DNA of 64,000 nt from Stutzerimonas stutzeri (GCF_000219605.1 NC_015740.1:1922001-1986000); one strand, 5' to 3'; counted from the stretch's first letter, positions 52,285 to 60,910 are shown. Notes: generated by a model from the sequence alone, not told the origin. Translations and numbers: made by a program.

Positions 52285-54942
52285 CTATCCCTGCGTGCCT
52301 TCGTCGGTCCCTGCGGCATGAATCAGCTGCTCGAAGGCCTCCACGGATAGCGGCTTGCCGAACAGGTAGCCCTGAAAGTGGTAGCAGCCATTGGCGAGCA
52401 GCATCACCCTCTGCGGTTCGCATTCGACGCCTTCGGCGATAACTTCCAGACCCAATCCGCTGGCCAGCGCGCAGATCGAACGCACGATGGTCAGGCTGCT
52501 GGTGTCCTCCGGCAGCCGGCGAACGAAGGTCTGATCGATCTTCAGCTGATCCAGCGGCAATTGCTGCAGGTAGCTCATCGACGAATAGCCTGTGCCGAAA
52601 TCGTCGATGGAAAAGCGGATGCCGCGGTCCTTCAGTCGGGTCATGCGGCTGATGGCTTCAGACATGTTGTCCAGCAGAAGCGTTTCGGTGAGCTCCAGCT
52701 TGAGTCGGGCCGGGTTTGCGCCGCTTTGCTCCAGCAGTTCAAGCAGCTTCTCCACGAAATTGTCCTGATACAGCAGGTGTGCGCTGAGGTTGACCGAAAG
52801 GGTCAGTTCAGCGAATGCCGCCACTTTTGCCCATTGCGCGAGCTGTGCGCACGCCTGGGTCAGAACCTGCTGATCGAGGGCGTGGATAAGGCCGGCGTGT
52901 TCAGCCTGTCTGATGAAGGCAGCCGGGGTTAGCAGACCGCGCTGAGGATGCTGCCAGCGCACCAGTGCTTCGGCGCCGACAATGCCTTCGGCATGTTCGA
53001 GCTGCGGCTGGAAATGCAGTACGAACTCGCCGTTTATCAGCCCCTGGCGTATCTCGTCTTCCAGGCGTAGGCGTTCTTGCACAGCTTGTTGCATGCGTGG
53101 ATCGAAGAAGCGCAGAGCGTTCTTGCCGGCGATCTTCGCCTCGTACATCGACATATCGGCGCGCTTCATCAACTCGTCGCTGCTGCTGGCGTCCGCGCCG
53201 AACAGCACCACGCCGATGCTTGCACTGCTGTACAGGCTGACGTCGTTCAGCTGGTACGGTCGATCCAGTGAGCCGAGCAGTTTCATGCCGATATGCTCGG
53301 CCTGGGCTGCGGCCTGTAATGGATCGTCCCCCAGACTTTCCAGCATCACCACGAACTCATCACCACCAAATCGCGCGACCGTGTCGCTGGCCCGCACATC
53401 GCCGTGCAGCCGCTCGGCGGCGACGCGCAACACCTGGTCGCCGGTCTGGTGGCCGTGCAGGTCGTTGATGTTCTTGAAGTTGTCCAGATCGATGAACATC
53501 AAGGCGCCCAGCTGGCTGCTGCGTCGGCTCGCAGCCATCGCCTGGTGCAGGCGATCGAGCAATAGACGCCGGTTCGGCAAGCCGGTCAGGGGGTCATAGA
53601 ACGCCAGGTTGTGGATGTGTTCTTCGGCTGCCTTGCGATCAGTAATGTCGGTAAAAGCCACGACATAGTGGGTAATTTCATCTCGCACGTTGCGTACTGC
53701 ACTGATGGACAGCCATTCAGGGAATATCTGCCCGCTCTTGCGGCGGTTCCAGATTTCACCCTCCCAGACACCACTGGATTCGATACTGGACCACATCGAG
53801 CGGTAGAACTCTGCGCTGTGTTTCCCTGAGGCGAGCAGGGCGGTGGTTTGGCCGATAGCTTCCTCGGCGCTGTACCCACTGATGCGCGTGAAGGCACGGT
53901 TCACCCGCAGGATGCGGTTCTGCGCATCAGTGATCAGCATGCCTTGCTGCGATTCGAACGCGATGGCGGCAATCCTGCGCTCCAGTTCGGTATTCACTCT
54001 GTCGGTGATATCGCGACTCAGCCAGACCACCGCACGCTTTTGTCCTTCCGGTAGCTCCAGTGGTAAAGCTCGACCTTCGAACACCTTTGGCCCACCCAGG
54101 GTAGCCATGCTGTATTCGATCAGCTGTGGCATGTCGCTGTTCAGGGTTCGTTGGATGAAGTCGAGAAAGCGACGCTCTTCCGCCTCGGCCATCACGTCAT
54201 GCAGACGACGGCCAAGCAGCTTGCTCGCATCATCGTAGAGCAGGCTGCGTTCAGCGCAAAGGATCTCCAGGTAGCGGCCATCTTCGTCGATAACCATGAG
54301 CAGGTCGGGAATCGCCTTGGTAATGGCCCGCAGCCGTGCTTCGCTGAAGCGCAGCGCCTGTTCGAAACGATCGCGTTCCAGTAGGTCATTGAGCATCACG
54401 CCTAGGGTGGCAGTTGCCAGCGGCAGTGCGAGCAATACCGGTAAGGCGATTTCCGCCATTGCGGAGGCGCCAAGTGGACTGGGTAGCAGCAACGCGACGA
54501 GGCCCAACACGCCGAGGTGTAGCAGCAGACCGAAGGCGAGCAGCTGCCAGAAGCCGATACGTAGCCACCGCTGGCGGTAGGCGCATCGGTAGCCGATGCC
54601 TAGCAGGATCGGCAGGAGGATGTTGGCAAGTCCGGGGACGAGACCTGGTCCGCCGATCCAAATACGGTAGCCGCCAGCCAGCACGCCGGCGGTTCCAGCC
54701 ACTATAGGGCCGCCAAACAACCCAGCCATGCTGAGGACAACGGTGCGGGCGTCGAGAATGATTCCGGTCTGGCCGATGCTGGTGTTCAGCATGCCGAAGA
54801 TGCAGGCGCTGCCGAACCAGAGTCCAGCGAGCAATTTTGCAGAGAGCTGACCGCTCCGGTTCCAACTACGTGTGGTGAAAGCCAGCAGCCAACATAACGC
54901 GAGCAGCATGACCGCGTTTTCTACGACAGCATTGATCGTCAA
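52285..54942 (-). CDS. Membrane LytS-type sensor with PAS, GGDEF and EAL domains
   Basis: Cyclic-di-GMP enzyme of 885 residues. The N-terminal 200 residues form a 5TM-LYT type sensor (ILDARTVVLSMAGLFGGPIVA as key residues, LAGGYRIWIGGPG). Two PAS domains follow (about 210-450, the second with AIGQTTALLASGKH). The GGDEF domain (about 455-615) has an intact FGGDEF and the EAL domain (about 630-880) an intact EALVRW with DDFGTGYSS. Both synthesis and degradation are therefore possible. The gene lies 178 bases downstream of the short LOV gene in the same direction. Confidence 0.92.
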   Translation of the reverse strand: MTINAVVENAVMLLALCWLLAFTTRSWNRSGQLSAKLLAGLWFGSACIFGMLNTSIGQTGIILDARTVVLSMAGLFGGPIVAGTAGVLAGGYRIWIGGPGLVPGLANILLPILLGIGYRCAYRQRWLRIGFWQLLAFGLLLHLGVLGLVALLLPSPLGASAMAEIALPVLLALPLATATLGVMLNDLLERDRFEQALRFSEARLRAITKAIPDLLMVIDEDGRYLEILCAERSLLYDDASKLLGRRLHDVMAEAEERRFLDFIQRTLNSDMPQLIEYSMATLGGPKVFEGRALPLELPEGQKRAVVWLSRDITDRVNTELERRIAAIAFESQQGMLITDAQNRILRVNRAFTRISGYSAEEAIGQTTALLASGKHSAEFYRSMWSSIESSGVWEGEIWNRRKSGQIFPEWLSISAVRNVRDEITHYVVAFTDITDRKAAEEHIHNLAFYDPLTGLPNRRLLLDRLHQAMAASRRSSQLGALMFIDLDNFKNINDLHGHQTGDQVLRVAAERLHGDVRASDTVARFGGDEFVVMLESLGDDPLQAAAQAEHIGMKLLGSLDRPYQLNDVSLYSSASIGVVLFGADASSSDELMKRADMSMYEAKIAGKNALRFFDPRMQQAVQERLRLEDEIRQGLINGEFVLHFQPQLEHAEGIVGAEALVRWQHPQRGLLTPAAFIRQAEHAGLIHALDQQVLTQACAQLAQWAKVAAFAELTLSVNLSAHLLYQDNFVEKLLELLEQSGANPARLKLELTETLLLDNMSEAISRMTRLKDRGIRFSIDDFGTGYSSMSYLQQLPLDQLKIDQTFVRRLPEDTSSLTIVRSICALASGLGLEVIAEGVECEPQRVMLLANGCYHFQGYLFGKPLSVEAFEQLIHAAGTDEGTQG

Positions 54943-55060
54943 GACAGATCCTAGGGCGTGAAGTGCCCACGGCAGGATTTAAGTGGCAAGGTGCCAGTAT
55001 CCCACATCTGCCGCGCTCAGGTTACGACACTTAGGTCTTGTTTTTTGGGGCTGGAAGTAG

Positions 55061-55111
55061 AGGCGCACTTGCAGCGGTGCGCCTTGAGCTGCGGCCAACC
55101 AGGTGTTGGCC
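55061..55111 (-). terminator. Two tandem hairpins after the LOV gene
   Basis: GGCCAAC/GTTGGCC (55093-55111) and AGGCGCAC/GTGCGCCT (55061-55084) follow the LOV stop in the 178-base gap. Neither has a clean T-run on the coding strand, so they may only partly separate the LOV and GGDEF-EAL transcripts. Confidence 0.35.
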
Positions 55112-55120
55112 GTGCTGCAT

Positions 55121-55567
55121 TCAATTCTGCTGCTGGCTCAACTTTGCCTTGAGTTCGCGGATTTCCGCTTCCAGCGCTTCGACACGTTGCAGCGCATCGA
55201 CCTCGGCAGTGACGTTCTTCTGGATGCCGATGAAGTAGGTCAGCTGGTCACCTTCGTTGAATACCGGCGTAATGGAAAGCTCGTTCCAGAACGGTGTGCC
55301 GTCCTTGCGGTAGTTGCGGATGATCTGGCGGCACGGCTGGTTGTTCTTCACCGCCTCGCGAATGGCCTGCAGGGCCGGCTGGTCGCGGTCCTCGCCCTGC
55401 AGGAAGCGGCAGTCGCGGTAGAGGATGTCGTCGACCGCATAGCCGGTCAGCCGCTCGAACGCTGGGTTGGCGTAGATCAGGATGTTGTCGTCGCCTTCCT
55501 GCTCGGCGACCACGATCCCGTCGTTGGAGGCTTCGATAACCAGTTGCAACAGCTTGGCATTGATCAT
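55121..55567 (-). CDS. Short LOV blue-light photoreceptor
   Basis: Protein of 148 residues consisting of one LOV domain with a short N-cap and a C-terminal coiled coil (VEALEAEIRELKAKL), the layout of the P. putida short LOV proteins PpSB1/PpSB2. The flavin-adduct cysteine is C53 in YRDCRFLQGEDRDQ, followed by RNYRKDGTPFWNELSITPV and YFIGIQKNVT, the expected FMN-binding segments. With no effector domain it probably acts by protein contact; the LitR-like MerR proteins encoded on either side are candidate partners. It could also influence the adjacent GGDEF-EAL protein. Confidence 0.93.
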   Translation of the reverse strand: MINAKLLQLVIEASNDGIVVAEQEGDDNILIYANPAFERLTGYAVDDILYRDCRFLQGEDRDQPALQAIREAVKNNQPCRQIIRNYRKDGTPFWNELSITPVFNEGDQLTYFIGIQKNVTAEVDALQRVEALEAEIRELKAKLSQQQN

Positions 55568-55644
55568 GTCACGACATCCTGAAGGGGCATGCCGCGCATT
55601 CTAGAACAACTTGGCCCGCTCGGTGCCTTGCAAGTGCCATCAGC

Positions 55645-56172
55645 TCATTCGTTGCGTTTGCGGAAGAACAGGGTGACCTGTCCCACCTCCACGCCGAACT
55701 TGCTCATGAACGAACGGTTGGCCAGGGTGTTCTCGTCGATCAGGTACATCCAGTCGTCCAGGTGTACGTCGTAGACCTTGTCATCCACCGGCAGGCTGAG
55801 CACGTAGCGCCAGCGCAGGGCATTGCCGGCCACCTCGCCAACGGCCTCGCCGACCACGTCTGCAGCCGTGCCGCGCCAGTGCCCCGGGCTTTTCTCGGTC
55901 AGCGTCCAGACGCGCTGCTGGGTAGTGCCGTCGCTGTAGCGGAAGTGTTCGTCGAGGATCAGCTTATCGCCATCGAGGCTGCCTTCGATCTCGACATGGA
56001 AGCGCTTGACGACCTCGCCGGAGCGCTTCTGGAACATGCCCCAGGCATCAACCGTGCCGACGAAATACTTGCGCAGATCCAGCTGCGGCTCCTCGTCTCG
56101 GTAATGTTCGACGTCGACGGCGGTGCAGCTGAGCAACAGCAGGCAGCAAGCCAGGATCAGTACCTTTTTCAT
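55645..56172 (-). CDS. DUF3833 family lipoprotein
   Basis: Protein of 175 residues with a lipoprotein signal (LLLLSC, lipid-anchored Cys at 16). The mature part fits DUF3833: FVGTVDAWGMFQKRSGEVVKRF as key residues, LDEHFRYSDGTTQQRVW, DVVGEAVGEVAGNALRW and DDWMYLIDENTLANRS. Its function is unknown; it travels with chalcone-isomerase-like, MFS and fol genes. Last gene of the folE operon, overlapping the MFS gene by four bases. Confidence 0.9.
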   Translation of the reverse strand: MKKVLILACCLLLLSCTAVDVEHYRDEEPQLDLRKYFVGTVDAWGMFQKRSGEVVKRFHVEIEGSLDGDKLILDEHFRYSDGTTQQRVWTLTEKSPGHWRGTAADVVGEAVGEVAGNALRWRYVLSLPVDDKVYDVHLDDWMYLIDENTLANRSFMSKFGVEVGQVTLFFRKRNE

Positions 56173-57407
56173 GGTTTCGTTTCTCCGCAGGGCAGGGATG
56201 TGATCAGCCGCGCCGCCACCAGCTTCAGCAAGCAGGGCAGGCCGGCGTAGACCAGCGCAAGGTTCCAGCCGGCCGCGGTGCCTGGTTGGTAGTCGCTCAA
56301 CGCCAGCAATGGCAAAGCCAGACCGGCGAGTGCCAGCGCCAGCTTGGCGAGAAAGCTCCACAGGCCGAAGTAGGCGGCGGTCGAGTCGCGCTCCTCGACT
56401 GGGATGATGTCGGCCAGCAGCGCCGGAGGCAGGGCCAGATCGGCCCCGAGGGCGAGACCGGACATCACGCAAACGCCGGCATAGGCCCAGGCCGAGCCTG
56501 GCTCCAGCAGCACCGCCCAGATAAAGGCCGCGCAGGCGGTGAGCATGCCGATCCGCCAGCTGCGCCGTTTGCCGAGACGATCAGCCAGACGGGTCCAGAG
56601 TGGCAGACCCAATGCGCCGCTGATGAAGTACAACGCTAGGAAAAGGCCGGTCAGTTGCGCCAGTTGCAGACGGTCGGCGATGAAGAACAGCGCCAGGGTG
56701 GCCGGAATCGCCACGGCCACGGCATTGATGAAGTAGACGCCCGCCAGCCGCTGGAACGCACGATTGCGCAGCGGCAGTCGCCAGCTGCTGGCTTGCGTGC
56801 GCACGGCGCGATGGGGGCGTGGGGCGCCGAACAACAAGGTCGCCGTGCCGAGAAACAGCAGCACGGCGAAGGTGGCGGCGAAGGTTACCAGTGCCGCGGC
56901 CATGCCATATTGCGTCGCCAGCACGGTAGGCAGCACGCTGGCGAGCACCACGCCGAACAGCCCGGCACCTTCGCGCCAGGCAGCGACTCGGGTGCGGGTA
57001 TCCGGCTGGTCGGAGAGGCGCGCGCCCCAGGCCAGATAGGTAATGTTGATCAGGCTGTGCAAGGTATAGGTGAGCGCCAGCAACGCGCCGAGCCAAGCGG
57101 CTAGGCCGAAGCTGCCGAAGTTGCCGGGTGGGATCAGCAGTGCCGCCATCGCCAGGCTCAGCAACACAGCCGCGCCGCCGAGCAGAATGGTCCAGCCGCG
57201 TGGTGAGCGACGATCGATAAGGCGGCCAAGCCCGGGGTCTTGCACGGTGTCCAGCAGACGGGCGAGAAACAGCACCGCGCCGGTCAGCGTCAGACCGAGG
57301 CCGAGATCGGCCGCATAGAAATTCGGCACCAGCACATAGATCGGTAGCATGGCCATCGCCAGCGGCAGGCCGAGCATTCCATAGGCCGCCAGTGCCCGGC
57401 TTTTCAT
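56169..57407 (-). CDS. Major facilitator superfamily transporter
   Basis: Inner-membrane transporter of 412 residues with about twelve hydrophobic helices. The start (LPLAMAMLPIYVLVPNFYA) and RLLDTVQDPGLGRLIDR, DTRTRVAAWREG and LADRLGKRRSWR resemble the GPH/MelB branch of MFS. Substrate unknown. It overlaps the chalcone-isomerase-like gene upstream and the DUF3833 gene downstream by four bases each. Confidence 0.9.
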   Translation of the reverse strand: MKSRALAAYGMLGLPLAMAMLPIYVLVPNFYAADLGLGLTLTGAVLFLARLLDTVQDPGLGRLIDRRSPRGWTILLGGAAVLLSLAMAALLIPPGNFGSFGLAAWLGALLALTYTLHSLINITYLAWGARLSDQPDTRTRVAAWREGAGLFGVVLASVLPTVLATQYGMAAALVTFAATFAVLLFLGTATLLFGAPRPHRAVRTQASSWRLPLRNRAFQRLAGVYFINAVAVAIPATLALFFIADRLQLAQLTGLFLALYFISGALGLPLWTRLADRLGKRRSWRIGMLTACAAFIWAVLLEPGSAWAYAGVCVMSGLALGADLALPPALLADIIPVEERDSTAAYFGLWSFLAKLALALAGLALPLLALSDYQPGTAAGWNLALVYAGLPCLLKLVAARLITSLPCGETKP

Positions 57408-57931
57408 CGCTGGCCCAGCAGGTTGCGGCGCAGCTTCTGGTCGCGGCTGCGCGGGTCGAGCCAGATGGCGAAGAACGCGTCGGCGAACGCAGCGTCGGCG
57501 ACCTCATGCTGCAGGCGATCATTCACGTAGAAGCGGCAACCGCGCCCGGGCAAGAAGACGCCGGTGATTCGGTCACCAGCCTTTACATCGACGAAGGCCT
57601 GCTGCATGTCTGCGCGCCAGCGACGCAGCTGTTCGACATCAAGCGATTCACCGGACAGTCGCTGAATCTCTTCCAGGCTGGTGCGCACCAGGTCGTTGCG
57701 GCTGATGGAGCGGTGATAGGTCAGTTCCAGCGCAAACGGCGTCCGGGCTTGCAGAGGCGCGGCATCGCTCCAAAGGCGCGCGTCATAGATGCGCAAACCG
57801 AAGAAGCGCAACTGGCCTTCACCGATCAGTCGCGCCTGTGGCACGGCTTCGCGCCAGCTCGCCGCTGCGATCAGCGGGATCAGCGGGATCAGCGACAGCA
57901 GGCTGGCGAGCACAATGCGGCGGATATTCAC
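57404..57931 (-). CDS. Chalcone isomerase-like exported protein
   Basis: Protein of 175 residues with an N-terminal hydrophobic signal or anchor (IVLASLLSLIPLIPLIAAA) and a chalcone-isomerase-like fold (GEGQLRFFGLRIYDARLW, FALELTYHRSISRNDLV, DRITGVFLPGRGCRFYVND as key residues). Bacterial members are thought to bind fatty acids rather than flavonoids. The GTG at 57931 is chosen because it precedes the signal peptide and lies 10 bases after folX; its ribosome site is weak. Confidence 0.83.
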   Translation of the reverse strand: MNIRRIVLASLLSLIPLIPLIAAASWREAVPQARLIGEGQLRFFGLRIYDARLWSDAAPLQARTPFALELTYHRSISRNDLVRTSLEEIQRLSGESLDVEQLRRWRADMQQAFVDVKAGDRITGVFLPGRGCRFYVNDRLQHEVADAAFADAFFAIWLDPRSRDQKLRRNLLGQR

Positions 57932-57941
57932 GACCCCGTGC

Positions 57942-58313
57942 TCAGCGACTGCCAGCGAGGGTGATCGAGACCGAATCGGCAAAGCGCAGCGCATGCGGCT
58001 TGTCGACTTCCACCTCGGCGTAGCTCACCGCGGGATGTGCCATCACCAGGTCGAGGATTTCCTGGGTCATGCGCTCGAGCAGGGCGAAGCGGTTGTGCTC
58101 GACATGACGAATGATCGCCTTGGTGATGGTGCGGTAGTTGAGCGCCTGCTCGATGTCGTTGTCGCGCACCGCCTCGACCGCCGGGTAGAGGATATTCAGG
58201 TTGATCAGCACATCCTGACGGTTGAGGATCTCGTCCTCATTGATGCCGATGTAGGTGCGCAGGCGCAGATCCTTCACCCGGATGCGTGCCATTCCAGGCT
58301 CCAGACGCGACAT
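57942..58313 (-). CDS. folX: Dihydroneopterin triphosphate 2'-epimerase (FolX)
   Basis: Protein of 123 residues of the FolB/FolX family: [19 protein letters not shown] as key residues, [31 protein letters not shown] and [15 protein letters not shown]. The RTYIGIN version with DALRF-type end is typical of FolX rather than FolB. It makes dihydromonapterin precursors and overlaps the folE stop by one base. Confidence 0.88.
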   Translation of the reverse strand: MSRLEPGMARIRVKDLRLRTYIGINEDEILNRQDVLINLNILYPAVEAVRDNDIEQALNYRTITKAIIRHVEHNRFALLERMTQEILDLVMAHPAVSYAEVEVDKPHALRFADSVSITLAGSR

Positions 58314-58870
58314 CACTGGCCCCTCCCGATCAGCTGGAGGAATTCCATCCGTGTGTTGCAGGAGCTGCGGAAGGCGCCGAGCATCACCGAAGTGTTCATC
58401 ACCGAGTTCTGCTTCTCTACGCCGCGCATCATCATGCACATGTGCTTGGCTTCGATCACCACCGCAACACCAGCGGCGCCGGTGACTTCCTGAATGGCTT
58501 CGGCGATCTGGCGGGTCAGGTTTTCCTGGATCTGCAGCCGGCGGGCGAACATGTCGACGATCCGCGCGATCTTCGACAAGCCCAGTACGCGCCCGGTGGG
58601 GATGTATGCCACATGGGCCTTGCCGATGAAGGGCAGCATGTGGTGCTCGCACAGAGAGTACAGCTCGATGTCCTTGACGATAACCATCTCGTCGTTGTCC
58701 GAGGCGAAAAGCGCGCCGTTGACGATCTCTTCCAGGCTGTGGTTGTAACCGCCGCACAGGTATTGCATCGCCTTTGCCGCGCGTTGCGGCGTATCGCGCA
58801 GACCTTCGCGCTCGGGGTTTTCACCCACCCCGGACAATATTTCGCGGTAATGACCAGGCAGATCGTTCAT
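58313..58870 (-). CDS. folE: GTP cyclohydrolase I
   Basis: First enzyme of pterin/folate synthesis, 185 residues. Zinc ligands lie in LCEHHMLPF and [42 protein letters not shown] and SVMLGAF are family signatures. As head of an operon with TGTACA sites in its promoter, and with folX behind it, this copy is probably light-inducible and could feed pterin to photolyase antenna or to tetrahydromonapterin. Confidence 0.95.
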   Translation of the reverse strand: MNDLPGHYREILSGVGENPEREGLRDTPQRAAKAMQYLCGGYNHSLEEIVNGALFASDNDEMVIVKDIELYSLCEHHMLPFIGKAHVAYIPTGRVLGLSKIARIVDMFARRLQIQENLTRQIAEAIQEVTGAAGVAVVIEAKHMCMMMRGVEKQNSVMNTSVMLGAFRSSCNTRMEFLQLIGRGQ

Positions 58871-59077
58871 GACGGTTCCTTTCGTAAGGCGGGCGCTGTT
58901 GTGGATGCACAGCGGGTACTGGATGCAATAAAGCTATACGAATATTCGTTGTTGTACAGATAAATGTACAGGAATATTCTACTGAAACGAAAGCTGCTTC
59001 GCTGGAACCCGCAGTTTGGCAGGCAGAGAGCAATTGCCTGGCTATGCGGACAAGCGAATCTGTACAGGTATCCGAAT
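58871..59077. promoter_or_regulatory. Divergent control region between folE and the DUF6482-like gene
   Basis: TGTACA occurs at 58953, 58965 and 59061; the first two are 12 bases apart, placing them on nearly the same helix face. The palindrome ACGAATATTCGT (58938-58949) and a second GAATATTC (58972-58979) flank that pair. A TATAGC near the folE side is a possible -10. The repeated hexamer links this promoter with the photolyase operon. Confidence 0.65.
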
Positions 59078-59392
59078 ATGAAACTGAGCGTATCGAGGTT
59101 GAGGCTACGTATTGCGCTATGTCTCGGCCGAATAGAGCGGGTCGAGCTGCATGGTTTGCGCTGCTGTGGATACAGCGCCTGGGTGGTCGAGCGCAGCGGT
59201 CGCCGGCGGCAGTTCGCCGTAGGCCAGCGTAACGTCTGGAGCGACCAGGGCAGCTTGAAGCGGGAGCTTCGGGCGTGCGGTGTGCGCGAGGTCTACTGGC
59301 GGCAGCCGGTCAGCCATGACGAGATGATCGGCCGCCCGGCAGCTGTGGAGTTCGGGCTTGGCCTGCGCATGCCGCTGCTCGCACAGAACTAA
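59078..59392 (+). CDS. DUF6482-like small protein
   Basis: Protein of 104 residues. The central and C-terminal pattern (RIERVELHGL, SAWVVE, LKRELRACGV, VSHDEMIGRPA, LRMPL) resembles the small DUF6482 proteins of pseudomonads, although the N-terminus is more basic than usual. The ATG at 59078 is chosen because similarity begins there; TGTACA lies just 12 bases upstream. No function is known. It overlaps the convergent DCC-family gene by four bases. Confidence 0.65.
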   Translation: MKLSVSRLRLRIALCLGRIERVELHGLRCCGYSAWVVERSGRRRQFAVGQRNVWSDQGSLKRELRACGVREVYWRQPVSHDEMIGRPAAVEFGLGLRMPLLAQN

Positions 59393-59835
59393 CGGTGATC
59401 TTCGGTTGTGCCGTCAGCGTTCGACGGCTTCTGCGGGACGTTGCACTGGGTGGCACAACGATTCGCACCGTCGGGATGCGGCAGCCAATCCAGATGGGGG
59501 CGTAGCACGGCGAACAGCTGGTAGCCGAGCAGTAGCAGCGGGCGCAGTGGCTGCCAGCCGAGCGGGGTGGCCCAAACGCCGTGGCCCGCCAGACGCCAGC
59601 TCCAGTAGGTAGCGTCCACGCCAGTCAACCAGACTCCGCTGGCGCTACGCGCATGCAAGCGCCTGCGCAGTTGCGTTACGTCTCGGTCGAGGCCGTCGGA
59701 GTTGAAGTCTGCAGCGCTGATATCGACTAGTAGCAGCCGTGCAGGATCGGCCTTTTTTTCTAGCCAGCGGATTTCACGGGCGCAGAGCGGGCAGGCGCGA
59801 TCGACATAGAGCGTCAACGGCAGATCGGGCGTCAT
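59389..59835 (-). CDS. DCC family thiol-disulfide oxidoreductase-like protein (DUF393)
   Basis: Protein of 148 residues. The family signature LYVDRACPLCAREIRWLEKK (key CPLC) is at the N-terminus, with VDISAADFN and YQLFAVLRPHLDWLP later. DUF393 proteins resemble thioredoxin-fold oxidoreductases but are not well characterised. It diverges from the second MerR gene across a 93-base gap with one TGTACA site. Confidence 0.88.
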   Translation of the reverse strand: MTPDLPLTLYVDRACPLCAREIRWLEKKADPARLLLVDISAADFNSDGLDRDVTQLRRRLHARSASGVWLTGVDATYWSWRLAGHGVWATPLGWQPLRPLLLLGYQLFAVLRPHLDWLPHPDGANRCATQCNVPQKPSNADGTTEDHR

Positions 59836-59928
59836 TTCATCGCACCTCGGGTTTGTACAACGTTCGTAGAGGGTATGCTGCGAAACGCTGGGTTACAATC
59901 TCGGCATTCTCTTCCAGCGAGCCGCCCC
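59836..59928. promoter_or_regulatory. Divergent promoter region of the DCC-family and second MerR genes
   Basis: TGTACA at 59854 overlaps a possible -35 (TTTGTA) followed by TATGCT at 59874. The same TATGCT -10 occurs before the epimerase. The arrangement would let a TGTACA-binding regulator control both directions and the regulator's own gene. Confidence 0.55.
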
Positions 59929-60876
59929 ATGACCGATTCTTCCGGCGCTTCGAACCTGGCCTCGAATGCGTTCGAGCAGCAGGAGCTATTTCCTATCCGC
60001 GAGGTTTCCCGCCTTACTGGTGTCAACCCGGTGACTTTACGCGCGTGGGAACGCCGCTACGGACTGATCCGGCCGACACGCACGGACAGTGGCCATCGGC
60101 TGTACTCGATGGCAGATGTGGAAGCGGTACGCAGCATCCTTTCCTGGACCGAGCGTGGCGTGGCGGTAAGCAAGGTCGGCAGCATCCTGGCGCGCAGCGC
60201 GGCAACCCGCGAAGCTGAGGAGCCCGCAATAGTTGTCAGTGGGGAGTGGGGTGAGTGGCAAGCGCAGCTGCGCGAAGCCGTGAATAGTTTCGACGAGGTG
60301 CGCCTGGAGCAGCTATATGGCCAGGTCTTCTCCACCTATCCGCTGGCCGTGGTGTTCCAGGACGTGCTGCTACCGGTCTGGCAGGCGTTGTTGCTGCGCC
60401 AGGACGAATTCGGTGGAAGCAGCGAGTGGTTGTTCCTCGACGCTTTCCTGCGCGCGCGGGCGCTGCAGCGCTTGCAACTGGCCCGTGTGCCGGGCGCCGA
60501 GCGTGTCCTGCTGAGCGCGCTGCCGGGGCAGTGCCGTGAACTGGAATTGCTGGTGGCCGGCCTCTTGCTCAGCGGTGACAGCCTGGCCGTCACGGTATTG
60601 CCGCTCGGTCAGCCACTCGAGGAGCTGGCGCTGGTGTGCGACAAGATGCGTCCTCAGGGGCTGGTGATGTTCTCCAACGTACCGCCGAACGAGGTTCAGC
60701 TGCGCCAGTTGAACAAGCTGTCGCTGAGCCTGGATTGCCCATTGGCGCTGGCCGGCGAGGCCGCCGAGCTCGGGCGCGAGGCCCTTGCGGGTTCGCCGAT
60801 CGCCTGCCTCGGCAGTTCCGGCAAGCTGATGCAACGCCGCCTGCGGCAGTTTCTCGCCGGCCAGCTGGACACCTGA
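59929..60876 (+). CDS. Second MerR family LitR/CarH-like regulator
   Basis: Regulator of 315 residues. HTH: LFPIREVSRLTGVNPVTLRAWERRYGLI (key NPVTLRAWERRYGL), followed by RGVAVSKVGSIL and a LitR/CarH-type C-terminal region. At the cobalamin site the sequence is PGQCRELE in place of ExHxxG, so B12 binding seems lost. The recognition helix is nearly identical to that of the first MerR protein (residues 15-42 there), so both may recognise TGTACA. Start ATG at 59929 chosen over an upstream in-frame ATG at 59875 that overlaps the promoter. Confidence 0.87.
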   Translation: MTDSSGASNLASNAFEQQELFPIREVSRLTGVNPVTLRAWERRYGLIRPTRTDSGHRLYSMADVEAVRSILSWTERGVAVSKVGSILARSAATREAEEPAIVVSGEWGEWQAQLREAVNSFDEVRLEQLYGQVFSTYPLAVVFQDVLLPVWQALLLRQDEFGGSSEWLFLDAFLRARALQRLQLARVPGAERVLLSALPGQCRELELLVAGLLLSGDSLAVTVLPLGQPLEELALVCDKMRPQGLVMFSNVPPNEVQLRQLNKLSLSLDCPLALAGEAAELGREALAGSPIACLGSSGKLMQRRLRQFLAGQLDT

Positions 60877-60910
60877 GCGAATCCCTGCGCGGCGTAAAGG
60901 AGTACCAGCC

